From the NCBI GenBank assembly GCA_019750455.1, contig JAIEOM010000188.1:1-43706 (forward strand): a DNA stretch of 43,706 bases, read 5' to 3'. The stretch comes from Sphingomonadales bacterium (GTDB lineage Bacteria; Pseudomonadota; Alphaproteobacteria; Sphingomonadales; Sphingomonadaceae). Below, piece after piece: positions 1 through 12,188 of the stretch (within the stretch, counting starts at the first letter, position 1; the number at the start of each line of letters is the position of its first letter). Under the pieces are notes generated by a model. That model was not told where the DNA came from, did not search any database, and saw only the letters and a program-made list of their open reading frames with translations. Made by a program: the position numbers and the translations under genes.

Positions 1-3300
<3,300 letters not shown>

Positions 3301-3327
3301 GATCCCGCCGCCTTCACGGCACGAATG

Positions 3328-3362
3328 GCCCCGCCCGAGCGAAAGCTTTGGCGGGGCTTTTC
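3328..3362 (+). terminator. Intrinsic terminator of rpoC
   Basis: GCCCCGCC at 3328-3335 pairs with GGCGGGGC at 3350-3357. The stem extends inward through GAGC/GCTT to a GAAA tetraloop, giving about 12 pairs with one mismatch. A run of T follows at 3358-3361. It begins 27 bases after the rpoC stop codon. Confidence 0.85.
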
Positions 3363-3386
3363 TTGGGCGGGTGACTACCTTGCTAT

Positions 3387-3401
3387 TGCAAATCACTCGC
3401 A
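3387..3401. promoter_or_regulatory. Fur-box-like palindrome
   Basis: TGCAAATCACTCGCA is an imperfect palindrome (TGC-A-n-T-n-A-n-T-n-GCA). It resembles proteobacterial Fur sites of the form GCAAATnATTCGCA. It lies about 45 bases before the start of the next gene, after the rpoC terminator, where a promoter is expected. The match to Fur sites is from memory of the consensus, not from a search. Confidence 0.4.
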
Positions 3402-3445
3402 GAAGTGTAGCCTTGGCGTATCCTCATCAGCCAGGGCGAGATTCC

Positions 3446-3886
3446 ATGCCAGACCCCCGCACACCCTCCGCTACGAACCGATCGATCATCGCTGCCCTTG
3501 CGACTCCGCCAAGGGTGGAAAGGCTCGGGCCGATTGCGGGGCGCTTCATCCATGCGCTGCGGCTGATCGCGGTGCACGACCGGGCCGGGCATGACCCCGT
3601 GCCGGAACTGGCAAACCGCCTCGGGTCAGTCGATGTCGCCGCCAAGGCGCTGATCCTCGCGCAGGCGATTGCTGCCACATGGCCCGAGAACATCGCCATT
3701 TCCCGCTTCTGCTGCCGCCTGCTGAGCCATGACGAGGCGACCATCGGCGCCTTTGTCGATGCCGCAGCCGGTGGCGACCGCCGCGCTTTCGAAGCCGTGC
3801 TCGACGGATTGATCCGCCCCGAACGCGCGCACCGTCTGTGGGAGAGTGCGCTGGCGCTGGCGGCTGCGGAAATCCGCGGCTTGTGA
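3446..3886 (+). CDS. Small conserved hypothetical protein (possibly DUF6628 family)
   Basis: A 146-residue protein of unknown function, mostly helical and alanine-rich, with no signal peptide or membrane segment. A vicinal Cys-Cys pair (F-C-C-R) in the middle is followed by L-S-H-D-E-A-T. This resembles the short sphingomonad family I remember as DUF6628, which has a CC(C) motif followed by M-T-x-x-E. That assignment is tentative. The start at 3446 is preceded by GGGCGAG; a longer reading from 3371 has no good ribosome site. The gene lies 40 bases ahead of gltX on the same strand and just after a Fur-box-like palindrome, so the pair may be co-transcribed and iron-responsive. Confidence 0.6.
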   Translation: MPDPRTPSATNRSIIAALATPPRVERLGPIAGRFIHALRLIAVHDRAGHDPVPELANRLGSVDVAAKALILAQAIAATWPENIAISRFCCRLLSHDEATIGAFVDAAAGGDRRAFEAVLDGLIRPERAHRLWESALALAAAEIRGL

Positions 3887-3926
3887 ACGCTTGCGGGCCG
3901 GGCGCGCGCGCTTTACCGCCCTCACC

Positions 3927-5273
3927 ATGACCACCACCCGCTTCGCCCCTTCGCCCACCGGCCGGCTGCATGTCGGCAATATCCGCACCGCGCTGCACAA
4001 CTGGATGCTGGCGCGGCAGGCGGGCGGGACCTTCATCCTGCGCATCGACGACACCGATGCCGAACGCAGCCGCGAAGAGTATGTCGAGGCGATCCGTGCC
4101 GACCTCACATGGCTGGGCCTGTCCTGGGACTGCGAGGAGCGCCAGTCCGCCCGCCTTGATCGCTACGAAGCGGCCTTCAAGGCCTTGCATGCAGCCGGGC
4201 GCATCTACCCCTGCTACGAGACTGCGCAGGAACTGGACGTAAAGCGCAAGATCCAGCTCTCGCGCGGACTCCCTCCGATCTATGACCGCGCGGCGCTGAA
4301 GCTGACGGAGGCCGAACGCGCGGAGAAAGAGGCGGAAGGCACGGCCCCGCACTGGCGCTTCCTGCTCGATCATGCCGAGCCGATCCTGTGGCAGGACGGC
4401 ATTCGCGGATCGCAGAAGTTCGATCCCGCCCAGCTTTCCGATCCGGTCATCCGCCGCGCCGATGGCTCATGGCTCTACATGATGCCGAGTGCGGTCGATG
4501 ATATCGATATGGGGATCACACAGGTGCTCCGCGGCGAGGACCATGTGTCCAATACTGCCGTTCAAATCCAGATATTTACCGCACTTCATGCTGCGGGCTT
4601 CGGTGCAGCAAATTCGCTCCCCGCTTTTGCGCACGAGGCGCTGCTGGTGGGGCGCGAGGGCAAGTTGTCCAAGCGGCTCGGCTCGCTGGGCTGCGATGCG
4701 TTTCGTGAACGCGGGATCGAGCCCGAGGCGATCATCGCCCTGCTCGCGCGGCTCGGCACATCGCAGCCGGTGGAGCCCATTGCGGATCGCGCCGCGCTGA
4801 CCGCCAGTTTCGATCTGTCCACCTTCGGCCGAGCGCCCGCCAAGTTCGATGAGGAGGATCTGGAGCGGCTCAACGCCGGGATCGTCCACCAGCTACCCTT
4901 CGAGGCGGTCGCCACGCGTTTGCCCGAGGGCATGGACGCCGCAGGCTGGCACGCGGTGCGCCCCAACCTTGCCCATGTCGGTCAAGCGGCGGAGTGGTGG
5001 CGGCTTGTCACCGGTCCGATCGCGCAGCCGGCGTTCACCGATGAGGACAAGGCGTTCCTCGCCGAGGCGGCCAGCGCTCTGACATGGGGCGACAACCCGT
5101 GGGGTGCGCTCACCACCGCGCTCAAGGATACCACGGGCCGCAAGGGCCGCGCGCTGTTCCTGCCGCTGCGTCAGGCGCTCACCGGCATGGACCATGGCCC
5201 CGACATGGGCGAGCTGCTCCCGCTGATCGGCGAGGCCGAGGCCCGCGCCCGTCTGAGCAGCGCCGCTGCCTAG
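3927..5273 (+). CDS. gltX: Glutamate--tRNA ligase
   Basis: Class I aminoacyl-tRNA synthetase that charges tRNA with glutamate in the cytoplasm. The 448 residues begin with F-A-P-S-P-T-G, followed by the HIGH-type motif HVGN at about residues 15-18. The KMSKS-type loop is KLSKR at about 246-250. At about 450 residues it is a full GluRS rather than the shorter (~300 residue) GluQRS. Many alphaproteobacteria carry two GluRS paralogues, one of which may favour tRNA-Gln; which type this is cannot be told here. The chosen ATG gives the canonical N-terminus; a longer reading from 3846 only adds unrelated residues. Its TAG stop shares the palindrome CTAG with the stop of the convergent DUF885 gene. 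Confidence 0.93.
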   Translation: MTTTRFAPSPTGRLHVGNIRTALHNWMLARQAGGTFILRIDDTDAERSREEYVEAIRADLTWLGLSWDCEERQSARLDRYEAAFKALHAAGRIYPCYETAQELDVKRKIQLSRGLPPIYDRAALKLTEAERAEKEAEGTAPHWRFLLDHAEPILWQDGIRGSQKFDPAQLSDPVIRRADGSWLYMMPSAVDDIDMGITQVLRGEDHVSNTAVQIQIFTALHAAGFGAANSLPAFAHEALLVGREGKLSKRLGSLGCDAFRERGIEPEAIIALLARLGTSQPVEPIADRAALTASFDLSTFGRAPAKFDEEDLERLNAGIVHQLPFEAVATRLPEGMDAAGWHAVRPNLAHVGQAAEWWRLVTGPIAQPAFTDEDKAFLAEAASALTWGDNPWGALTTALKDTTGRKGRALFLPLRQALTGMDHGPDMGELLPLIGEAEARARLSSAAA

Positions 5274-6934
5274 CGTTCTGCGGGCGGGATCGGGGGCGTG
5301 TTCCAGAACAGCGCCACTTCCTCACCCGCGCCGGTCATCTCGTATCGCACCAGCGCGATCGGCAGGCGGCCCGCCGAGAGGAACTGGTCGTGGAACTCGC
5401 GCAGGGAGAAGGCTTCCCCCAGCTGCGTCGCGCGGTCGGCGAGCAGCGCGTCCATCTGCATCTTGCCGATGGTGTAAGCGACCCCGTAGCCCGGCGGGCG
5501 GCGGAGGTAGATTTCCGCATCGACCCGCGCCACATCCTCGTCGAGCCAGGGTGTGCGCCGGCGCATATAGGCGACCGCTTCGGCAATGCTCCAGCGGTTG
5601 TGCTGCATGGCAATGTCGGCAGGCACACGGGCGGCGCGGAAGATGCCGAACAGGGCAATGAACTCGTCGGCGCGCGGGGAGTGGCGGGTAGCGCCCGCCA
5701 ATGTCAGCGCATCCTCCAGATAGGTCGCCCAGCCTTCGACTCTCCCGCCGTCGCTGTAAGTGCTGCGGATCGGGCGCGTGTCGCGCTCGGCCAGCACCGC
5801 ATCGAAACGGTGGCCCGGGATCACGGCGTGCAGGTGATCGGGGATCGGATCGCGGAACTGGATCTGCTCCCAGAAATTGGGGCCGCCGGGCCGCTCGATA
5901 TAGGGGGTGTTGCTGCCGAGATCGCCGATGTCGGCGGGGACAGTGACGATGTCCTCGTCCTTTAGGAACTGGCGGACGATGCGGTCGGTCTCGGCGATCT
6001 TTCCGGCCTGTTCGCTGGCGCTTTGCGATAGGGAGAGTTGGGGCAGGTCGCGGTTGCGATGACGCAGCAGCGCCAGCGCAGCGGTCAGGCGTTCGTGCTC
6101 GCGCTCGGCAAGGGATTCCATCCCGGCGGCGGTCAGCGGAATCATGCGGACATGGCGGATGTACCAGTCATAGCGGTCCGCCCCCACACCGCCGGGTGCG
6201 GTCATGCGCCGGCGTTCGGTGCGCAGCCAGTCCCGGAACGCGACCAGCGCATCGCGGGCGGCGGTGGCATCGGCGACCAGATCCGGGCGAGATGTGCGGC
6301 TGCGCGCCAGCAGGTCTTCATACCAGCCGATGATCCCCGCAGGCGGCACGGCGCGGTAGGGGTGGTAGTGGTTCACCCCGTCGCTGTTGTCGAGATTGTG
6401 GAGCGCCAGATCGGCAAAATCGCCTGCGACCTCGGTCAGGTTTCCGCGCGCCGAAGCGAGCAGCGGCGGCACCGCGCGCAGGCGTTCGCGCAGCCGGGCG
6501 ATTTTCGCCTCGTCCCCATTCACCTCGGTAAAGGCGACCGCCATCAGCGGATCGAGGTAGAGGCCGGGATCGCGCTTCCACGGGCGCAGCACTTCGAGGT
6601 TGAAGCGGTAGCCGTTGAGGATGGATTTGACCGCGAGGTAATCGACCTGCTGCGCGCGCGGCCAATCAGCTACCGGCAGGGCGGCCAGCGCGGTATCGAA
6701 GCGGGTCAGGCCAGCGTGCTTTTCCGCCAGGACGGCATCGGAATAGACCTCGCCGATGCGCGCACCGGAATCGAGCACCACGCCGGCGGTGAAGCCGGGC
6801 AGCATGTAATCGCGCAATTCGTCATGAAGGGCGAGCAGGCGGTCATAGCCTTCGGCGTCGTGATCGGCATCGGCTCGGGCGGGCGCGGTCCCGATCAGGA
6901 TCAGCGCCAGAAATCCAAGCCAGAACCGCACCAT
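5270..6934 (-). CDS. DUF885 family protein, exported
   Basis: 554 residues starting with a Sec signal peptide (MVRFWLGFLALILIG, cut after A-R-A), so it is probably periplasmic. DUF885 proteins resemble zinc peptidases and usually carry HExxPGHH followed by an EGW-A-x-Y motif. Here VEGWATYLED is intact, but the first motif reads H-A-V-I-P-G-H-R (5807-5830, from residue 369). The acidic residue and the last histidine are therefore replaced. The C-terminal part keeps the family's PGYGVAYTIGK and LREFHD motifs. The ATG at 6934 follows AGGGGG; a longer reading from 6976 would bury the signal peptide. It is the last gene of the run dctA-esterase-TonB receptor-M14 peptidase-DUF885, 66 bases after the M14 gene. 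Confidence 0.85.
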   Translation of the reverse strand: MVRFWLGFLALILIGTAPARADADHDAEGYDRLLALHDELRDYMLPGFTAGVVLDSGARIGEVYSDAVLAEKHAGLTRFDTALAALPVADWPRAQQVDYLAVKSILNGYRFNLEVLRPWKRDPGLYLDPLMAVAFTEVNGDEAKIARLRERLRAVPPLLASARGNLTEVAGDFADLALHNLDNSDGVNHYHPYRAVPPAGIIGWYEDLLARSRTSRPDLVADATAARDALVAFRDWLRTERRRMTAPGGVGADRYDWYIRHVRMIPLTAAGMESLAEREHERLTAALALLRHRNRDLPQLSLSQSASEQAGKIAETDRIVRQFLKDEDIVTVPADIGDLGSNTPYIERPGGPNFWEQIQFRDPIPDHLHAVIPGHRFDAVLAERDTRPIRSTYSDGGRVEGWATYLEDALTLAGATRHSPRADEFIALFGIFRAARVPADIAMQHNRWSIAEAVAYMRRRTPWLDEDVARVDAEIYLRRPPGYGVAYTIGKMQMDALLADRATQLGEAFSLREFHDQFLSAGRLPIALVRYEMTGAGEEVALFWNTPPIPPAER

Positions 6935-7000
6935 GATCGCCCCCTTGCGCGCCTTGCACCGAGTGTCACAACACACTGCTCGCGGCCCGTGATGTCAAGC

Positions 7001-8170
7001 TTACTCCGGCGCGCTGGCGAGAACGCCGAGCATGCTCTGCGCAAGGGCGCGGGCGGCTTCGCGCGTGGCGGCGCGGTCGGCGGTGTCCGCGACTTCGTAG
7101 GTGTAGGACGGGATGGCGTAGGTTGCGTGGAACCAGTTCTTGGCGGTGCCGCTGCCGGGGTTGGCGTTGCGTGGTTCGATGGTGAAAGGATAGTTCGCAA
7201 ACGTGTTCTCCTTCCCCCCCAGCCACTGCGCGAGGAAGCGTTGCTGCGCCGGACTTGCCTCGTCGCCCTGCACGTAGAACAGGTTGCGCCCTGTCGAGTG
7301 GAAGTCGATCATCAGCACCGGCCGCACGCCTGCGGGCAGGGCATCGAGCCATGTCTTGACCGCGCGGGTTTCGGGCTGGGTGAACTCGCCCCAATCGCGG
7401 TTGAGATCGACCGCGCCGCGGTTCGCCCGCCAATGGCCGCGGGCGGTGCCATCGGGGTTGAGCATCGGCACCACGAGCACCTGCACATCGCCAAGCGTAT
7501 CGGCGCGTTCGGCGAGGGCATCGACGAAGGCCTCCATTGCGATGGCCCCCGTCACCTCGGGCGGGTGCTGGCGGCCGAGCAGGATGACAAGGCGCGGCGC
7601 ATCGGGTCGGCCGAGGCGGATCGCGCCGATCGCTTGATGATCATGCGAAAGCCCGATGGGAAAAATCGTGGCGCCGCTCACCTTGCTCCAGTTTGCGAGG
7701 GCGGTGGCGGCGTCGCCCGGGGTGACCAACTCTTGCGCAGCCACAAGCCCATCGCCCGGCGGCAGCGCAAGTTGTGCGCTCTTGCCGTCGCGGCTGACCG
7801 TGACGGGAAGATCGCGCCACGCGTTGCCCGTGGAAAGCTTGGGCGCATAGCGGTGCCCGCTCTCGATGTAGCGCAGCGTCACACTGACCGGCGCGCCGCC
7901 GCGCGCATCGTAGCGGAAGGCGTACCACGGGCTGGGATTGATCGGTGGCGCGTGTTCGGGCGCGACCAGCAGTTCGAAAGCACGCTCGCCCGTGATCGCG
8001 CAGGCATGGGGCGGCGCGCCCGGGAAGTCGAAGGCGATGGTGACGGAAGGCGTGCGGCAAGCCGCTGCCGCGACCGGGGTCGCGATCCCCGCTGGCGGTG
8101 GCGGCACCGGAGTGCACGCCGCCGCCAGCAGGGCGAGGCCCGCCCATGCGTATCGGATATCGATGCCCAT
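7001..8170 (-). CDS. M14-family zinc carboxypeptidase, lipoprotein
   Basis: 389 residues. The N-terminus is a lipoprotein signal with its cysteine at residue 19 (L-L-A-A-A-C), so the enzyme is probably anchored to a membrane facing the periplasm. Zinc ligands are visible as H202-x-x-E205 (QHPPE) and H291 (D-F-H-S). The substrate-binding N-x-D and N-R motifs are present (NPDGTARG, DLNRDW), and the catalytic glutamate is E359 in Y-T-Y-E. The family removes C-terminal residues from peptides or acts on murein peptides. The N-terminal 160 residues form an extra domain before the catalytic core. The gene begins 14 bases after the TonB receptor, which suggests import or trimming of peptides. Confidence 0.88.
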   Translation of the reverse strand: MGIDIRYAWAGLALLAAACTPVPPPPAGIATPVAAAACRTPSVTIAFDFPGAPPHACAITGERAFELLVAPEHAPPINPSPWYAFRYDARGGAPVSVTLRYIESGHRYAPKLSTGNAWRDLPVTVSRDGKSAQLALPPGDGLVAAQELVTPGDAATALANWSKVSGATIFPIGLSHDHQAIGAIRLGRPDAPRLVILLGRQHPPEVTGAIAMEAFVDALAERADTLGDVQVLVVPMLNPDGTARGHWRANRGAVDLNRDWGEFTQPETRAVKTWLDALPAGVRPVLMIDFHSTGRNLFYVQGDEASPAQQRFLAQWLGGKENTFANYPFTIEPRNANPGSGTAKNWFHATYAIPSYTYEVADTADRAATREAARALAQSMLGVLASAPE

Positions 8171-8184
8171 GGGCGAGAGGCCTA

Positions 8185-11100
8185 TCAGAAGTTCTTGCGG
8201 ATTTCGAACCTCACCACGCGCCCGCGCGGCGAGTGCAGCTGGCTAAGGAAGCCGTAGGTCTCGTCGGCCAGCGGCGGATCCTTGTCGAACAGGTTGTTCA
8301 CCCCCACCCGCAGCCGGGTGCCGTCGAGCGGACCATCGGTGTCGTCGATGGTGAATGTGAAAGTGGTGTTGATCGTCAGCATGTCGTTGACGCGCCAGAA
8401 GTTGGCATTGGGATCGTCCGACACGATCGGGACGTCGCGGGTCACGCTGGTGTTCCACACCTCGCCGACATAATTGGCGAAGACAGCCAGATCGACCGGA
8501 CCGCTGCCCCAGTTGACCGAGCCGCTGAAGCGCCACCGGGGCCGTCCGTCGAGTTCGAGCAGCTCGCCCAGTCCTTCAACCCGCACTTCGGAGGGCAGGG
8601 AGCCGTTGGCCACCGCATCAAGCAGCGTCTGACCGTCGGCTCCGGCCGACTGGACAAAGCCTTCCAGCCGCGCGGCGTTGACGCGCAGGCGGAAATTGCC
8701 GATGCCGAATTCGGGGACGTTGTAGGAAAGCCCGAAGTCCCAGCCCTTCGACACGCGGCTGTCGAGGTTGAGATAGGGGTCGAGCACCCGGATGATGTCG
8801 CCCGCCGGCGCAAGGCCGGTGCCGGCATAGAGATCGATCTGCTCCTGCGTCGGCGCGGCACGGATCACGTTGGCGTTGCTTCCGCCGCCCCGGCGCAAAA
8901 GCAGGTCGAGCGCGATCGCGTTGTCATCGCCGAAAGTGCCGACGAGGCCGGTCTGCTTCACGCGCCAGTAATCCGCCGTCAGGGTCAGGCCGGGGATGAA
9001 TTCGGGTTCAAGCACGGCACCCAGATTGATGCTCTCGCTTTCCTCGGGCTCAAGCTGGTCGGTGCCCGAACGGAAGCTGATCACGCCTTCGCCCGGACAC
9101 AGGCCGAGGTTGGCGAGCTGGCCCTTGATGACCTGCGCCTGACAGCGCACGAAGTCGTCGCGGGTGTTCGAGCGGGTGGTGCCTTCGTCGTTGACCTGCA
9201 CAAGGTTGGGCGCGCGGAAGCCCTGCGACCATGCGCCGCGCAGCATCAGCCCGGGAAATACGGTCCACGATGCCGCGGCGCGCGGGACGATGGCGGTCTG
9301 GTCGATGTCCTTGAAATGCTCCATCCGGCCGGCGAGCTGGAGGTTGAGCGAGCGGATAAGCGGGATGTCCATGTCCTCGCTGACCAGCGGGACGAAGGTT
9401 TCGGCAAAGGCCGACCACACCTCGCGCGTGCCGCTGGTGTCGGGCGAGGCGCTGGTCCCCGCCACATCACTGCCATCAAACACGCCGGTGACGCTGTCGG
9501 TCCAAGTGATGGTCCCATCGATGCGCGGGTCCCGGTCATCGAAGAAGGTCTCGCGCCGCCATTCGATCCCCGCCGCAATGCCGACATCGCCGCCGGGCAA
9601 GGTGAACAGGCTGGCATTGCTGACCTTGAAGTCGGCCAGCGCAAGGCTGGTGCCGCCCTTGCGGAACACGCTGATCCGGAACGGATCGATGCTGCTCGCC
9701 GGGTTCGGCGTGCAATCGCCGTTGGCCGGATCATCGACGCAGCCGCCGTTGAAGGGGTTGTAGGCGTTGGGGGTCGACTGGTTGACCGCGCGCTGGAACA
9801 GCGTCAGCGAAACGCGGTTGCCTTCAAGGTCGGTGCTCTTGGCTTCGGAATAGACGAAGCCGGTGTCGAAATCCCACGCGCCGAAATTGCCTTTGAGGCC
9901 CGCGACAAGCCGGTAGGAGTCCTTGTCGACATCGACCGTGCGATTGCCTGCATCGACGAAGCGGTAACGCTCCATGATGATGTCTGCGCCGCCGGCCGGG
10001 ATGGTGGTGCCGGGCACACGGTTCGGGTTGGCCGCGCCGCCGGGGAAGGTCACCGGGCCGAACGGGTTCCAGTAGGCATTGCGCGAAATCCCCACCGGCA
10101 CCGCGCTGAGGATCGCGGCCGGGGTAATGTTGCGGCTGCTTTCCGAACGGTAATAGGTGCCTTCGAAATAGCCTTCGACATTGTCGCTGAACTCGTAGTT
10201 GAGCAGCAGGGCAGCGTTGTAGCGGGTCTTCTCGCTGATCAGCGTGGTGCCGAAGGCGCGATTGTAGCGCACGTCGGCTGCCGGGTTGTCGCCGTTGCGG
10301 GCGCACAACCCGTTGCCCAGTTGCAGGCGGCAGCCCGACTGGCTGCTTGGCTGGAGATAGAAGTCGTCATCGCGTATCGGCGTCTGGTTGTTGTTCGTGA
10401 TCTGGATGTCGAACTGGCCGAAGGGGCCGAAGGTGTTGCGGTTGTTGAACTGCGTATCGCCTGCGAAATCGGTGCCGACCAGCAGCGGCCGCTTGTCGTC
10501 ATCGGCGGAATAGGCCCGCGCCGAGGCAGGCGTCGCGTTCTCGTGGAAATAGCCGCCATAGACGGTCAGGTTCGCGCGGCCGTCGGCGAAGTCGAAGCCG
10601 TAGCCGCCGTTGATCTGCGTCGCATAGGCGTTGGTGCCGTCCGAAAGCCGGTATTCCCCTTCAAGGTAGCCCCCCTTGCGGTTGCCGCGCAGCACGGTGT
10701 TGACCACGCCCGCGACCGCGTCCGCGCCGTAGATCGCCGAGGCGCCGTCGCGCAGCACTTCGATCCGGCGCACCGAGCCCGGCGCGATCTCGTTGGTGTC
10801 CGGGCTCACCACCGGCACCAGCAGCTCGGTCTGGAAGCCGGGGTTCAGCACCATGCGCCGACCGTTGATCAGCAGCAGGGTGTTGCCGGTGCCCAGATCG
10901 CGCAGGTTGATCGAGGCCGCATCGCCGCGGGCATTGTTCGAAGTGACGTCGTTCTGTTCGTTGAACGCCACCCCGCCCGCCTGCGGGATCGAACGGAACA
11001 GCTCGTCGCCCGATGTCGCCGCGACGTTGGCAATGTCGATCTCGTCGACCACGGTGACAGGCAGGACGTCGTTGATCTTGGCGCCCTGAATCTGGGTGCC

Positions 11101-11235
11101 GGTGACGACGATCTCGCGCAGGTCCTCGTCTTGGGTGGTCGGCGGCGTGTCGACTTGCTGGGCATGGGCGGCACTGGCAGCGATCAGGCTGCTGCCGCAC
11201 ATCAGGACAAGCCTGCTGAAAAGCTTGGTGGACAT
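8185..11235 (-). CDS. TonB-dependent outer membrane receptor
   Basis: 1016 residues: a signal peptide cut after A-H-A, a TonB-box-like E-I-V-V-T-G segment, a plug domain (L-L-L-I-N-G-R-R, V-R-R-I-E-V-L-R-D-G-A-S-A-I-Y-G) and a large beta-barrel ending in F. It is an energised gate for a scarce substrate; substrate type cannot be read from the sequence. It is unlike small siderophore receptors in size, and its neighbours are hydrolases, so peptides or an organic acid ester are plausible. Two in-frame ATGs exist (11241 and 11235). The GGGGAG Shine-Dalgarno sits 7 bases before the second, which I chose. The first would overlap the esterase stop as ATGA. Translation is probably coupled to the upstream esterase. 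Confidence 0.93.
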   Translation of the reverse strand: MSTKLFSRLVLMCGSSLIAASAAHAQQVDTPPTTQDEDLREIVVTGTQIQGAKINDVLPVTVVDEIDIANVAATSGDELFRSIPQAGGVAFNEQNDVTSNNARGDAASINLRDLGTGNTLLLINGRRMVLNPGFQTELLVPVVSPDTNEIAPGSVRRIEVLRDGASAIYGADAVAGVVNTVLRGNRKGGYLEGEYRLSDGTNAYATQINGGYGFDFADGRANLTVYGGYFHENATPASARAYSADDDKRPLLVGTDFAGDTQFNNRNTFGPFGQFDIQITNNNQTPIRDDDFYLQPSSQSGCRLQLGNGLCARNGDNPAADVRYNRAFGTTLISEKTRYNAALLLNYEFSDNVEGYFEGTYYRSESSRNITPAAILSAVPVGISRNAYWNPFGPVTFPGGAANPNRVPGTTIPAGGADIIMERYRFVDAGNRTVDVDKDSYRLVAGLKGNFGAWDFDTGFVYSEAKSTDLEGNRVSLTLFQRAVNQSTPNAYNPFNGGCVDDPANGDCTPNPASSIDPFRISVFRKGGTSLALADFKVSNASLFTLPGGDVGIAAGIEWRRETFFDDRDPRIDGTITWTDSVTGVFDGSDVAGTSASPDTSGTREVWSAFAETFVPLVSEDMDIPLIRSLNLQLAGRMEHFKDIDQTAIVPRAAASWTVFPGLMLRGAWSQGFRAPNLVQVNDEGTTRSNTRDDFVRCQAQVIKGQLANLGLCPGEGVISFRSGTDQLEPEESESINLGAVLEPEFIPGLTLTADYWRVKQTGLVGTFGDDNAIALDLLLRRGGGSNANVIRAAPTQEQIDLYAGTGLAPAGDIIRVLDPYLNLDSRVSKGWDFGLSYNVPEFGIGNFRLRVNAARLEGFVQSAGADGQTLLDAVANGSLPSEVRVEGLGELLELDGRPRWRFSGSVNWGSGPVDLAVFANYVGEVWNTSVTRDVPIVSDDPNANFWRVNDMLTINTTFTFTIDDTDGPLDGTRLRVGVNNLFDKDPPLADETYGFLSQLHSPRGRVVRFEIRKNF

Positions 11236-11237
11236 GG

Positions 11238-12188
11238 TCATTCTCCCCGTTTTTTCGTGATTTGCAGTGATTGGGCCCAATGGGCGAACAGCCCGGGCCA
11301 TTGGCTGATGACTTGATCCGGCGTGCCAAGGCCCCAGCCGTGGCCGCCGTTGCGGAACAGGTGCAGCTCCGCGCTTGCACCTGCAGCGATCAGCGACTGG
11401 AACAGCAGGATGCCGTGCCCCGGCGGCGTGGTGGGATCATCGGCGGCGGCGAAGATGATCGTGGGCGGCGCGTCCTTGCTGGCGTAGGTGTCCAGCGACC
11501 AGGCGATCTCGGCCGCCTCGCTCGCCTTATCGCCCACGATCTCGCGCCGGGTGCGGGTGGTGTCGTATGGCTTGCGCAGCGTCACCACCGGGAACAGCAG
11601 CACCGCGAAATCGGGGCGGGCCGAGACGTGCTCGAAGCGGTCCTTGCCGTCATACAGCGCGCGCTCCGGCTGGTAGGCGGTGAAACCCGCCAGATGGCCT
11701 CCGGCGGAAAAGCCCATGATCCCGATGCGGTCCGGATCGAGGCTGAATTCTGCCGCGCGGGTGCGGATGATCTTCATCGCCCGCTGCGCGTCCATGAAGG
11801 GGGCGGTGGAATCCCAGCCGTCATTGGGCAGGCGGTAGATCAGTTCGAAAACGGTGAAGCCCTGCGCCGCCAGCCACTCGGCGGCAGGGGTGCTTTCCTT
11901 CTTGAGCTGGATGCGGAAGTAGCCGCCTCCGCCTGCCACCAGCACGGCAGCACCGTTGGGAACGGTGGGGCGGTAGACGCGCATCCGCGGCACTGACACG
12001 TTCGAGACTGCGCCAAGCCCGCTGCCTTCGCCGCCGATCTTCTCCTCGCCGGTGACCTTGCCATTGCCGGGCGGTGTGCCCGGCCACAAGCGGATTTCCT
12101 CGCGGGCGGCGGCGTCCCCGGCAGCGAGCGCGGGAGCGGCCAGCAGCGCCATCGCTGCGGCGAGGGCGAGCGCGAGGCGGCGGATCAC
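11238..12188 (-). CDS. Alpha/beta hydrolase (esterase), exported
   Basis: 316 residues with a Sec signal peptide (cut near A-L-A-A). It has an alpha/beta hydrolase core of the BD-FAE/acetyl-esterase type. The nucleophile is S161 in G-F-S-A-G-G, the acid is D250 in A-A-D-D-P-T, and the histidine is H282 in G-G-H-G-W-G. The expected reaction is hydrolysis of a carboxyl ester in the periplasm; the true substrate is unknown. Its ATG overlaps the dctA stop by four bases (ATGA), and its own stop lies against the TonB receptor start. It is therefore embedded in the dctA-led transcription unit. Confidence 0.88.
   Translation of the reverse strand: MIRRLALALAAAMALLAAPALAAGDAAAREEIRLWPGTPPGNGKVTGEEKIGGEGSGLGAVSNVSVPRMRVYRPTVPNGAAVLVAGGGGYFRIQLKKESTPAAEWLAAQGFTVFELIYRLPNDGWDSTAPFMDAQRAMKIIRTRAAEFSLDPDRIGIMGFSAGGHLAGFTAYQPERALYDGKDRFEHVSARPDFAVLLFPVVTLRKPYDTTRTRREIVGDKASEAAEIAWSLDTYASKDAPPTIIFAAADDPTTPPGHGILLFQSLIAAGASAELHLFRNGGHGWGLGTPDQVISQWPGLFAHWAQSLQITKKRGE

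Noticed and set aside
6038-8257. A 739-residue plus-strand open frame
   Set aside because: It is antisense to the DUF885 and M14 genes and has no recognisable domain.
8098-11316. A 1072-residue plus-strand open frame
   Set aside because: It is antisense to the TonB receptor, which has a signal peptide, plug and barrel motifs. The antisense protein shows no family features.
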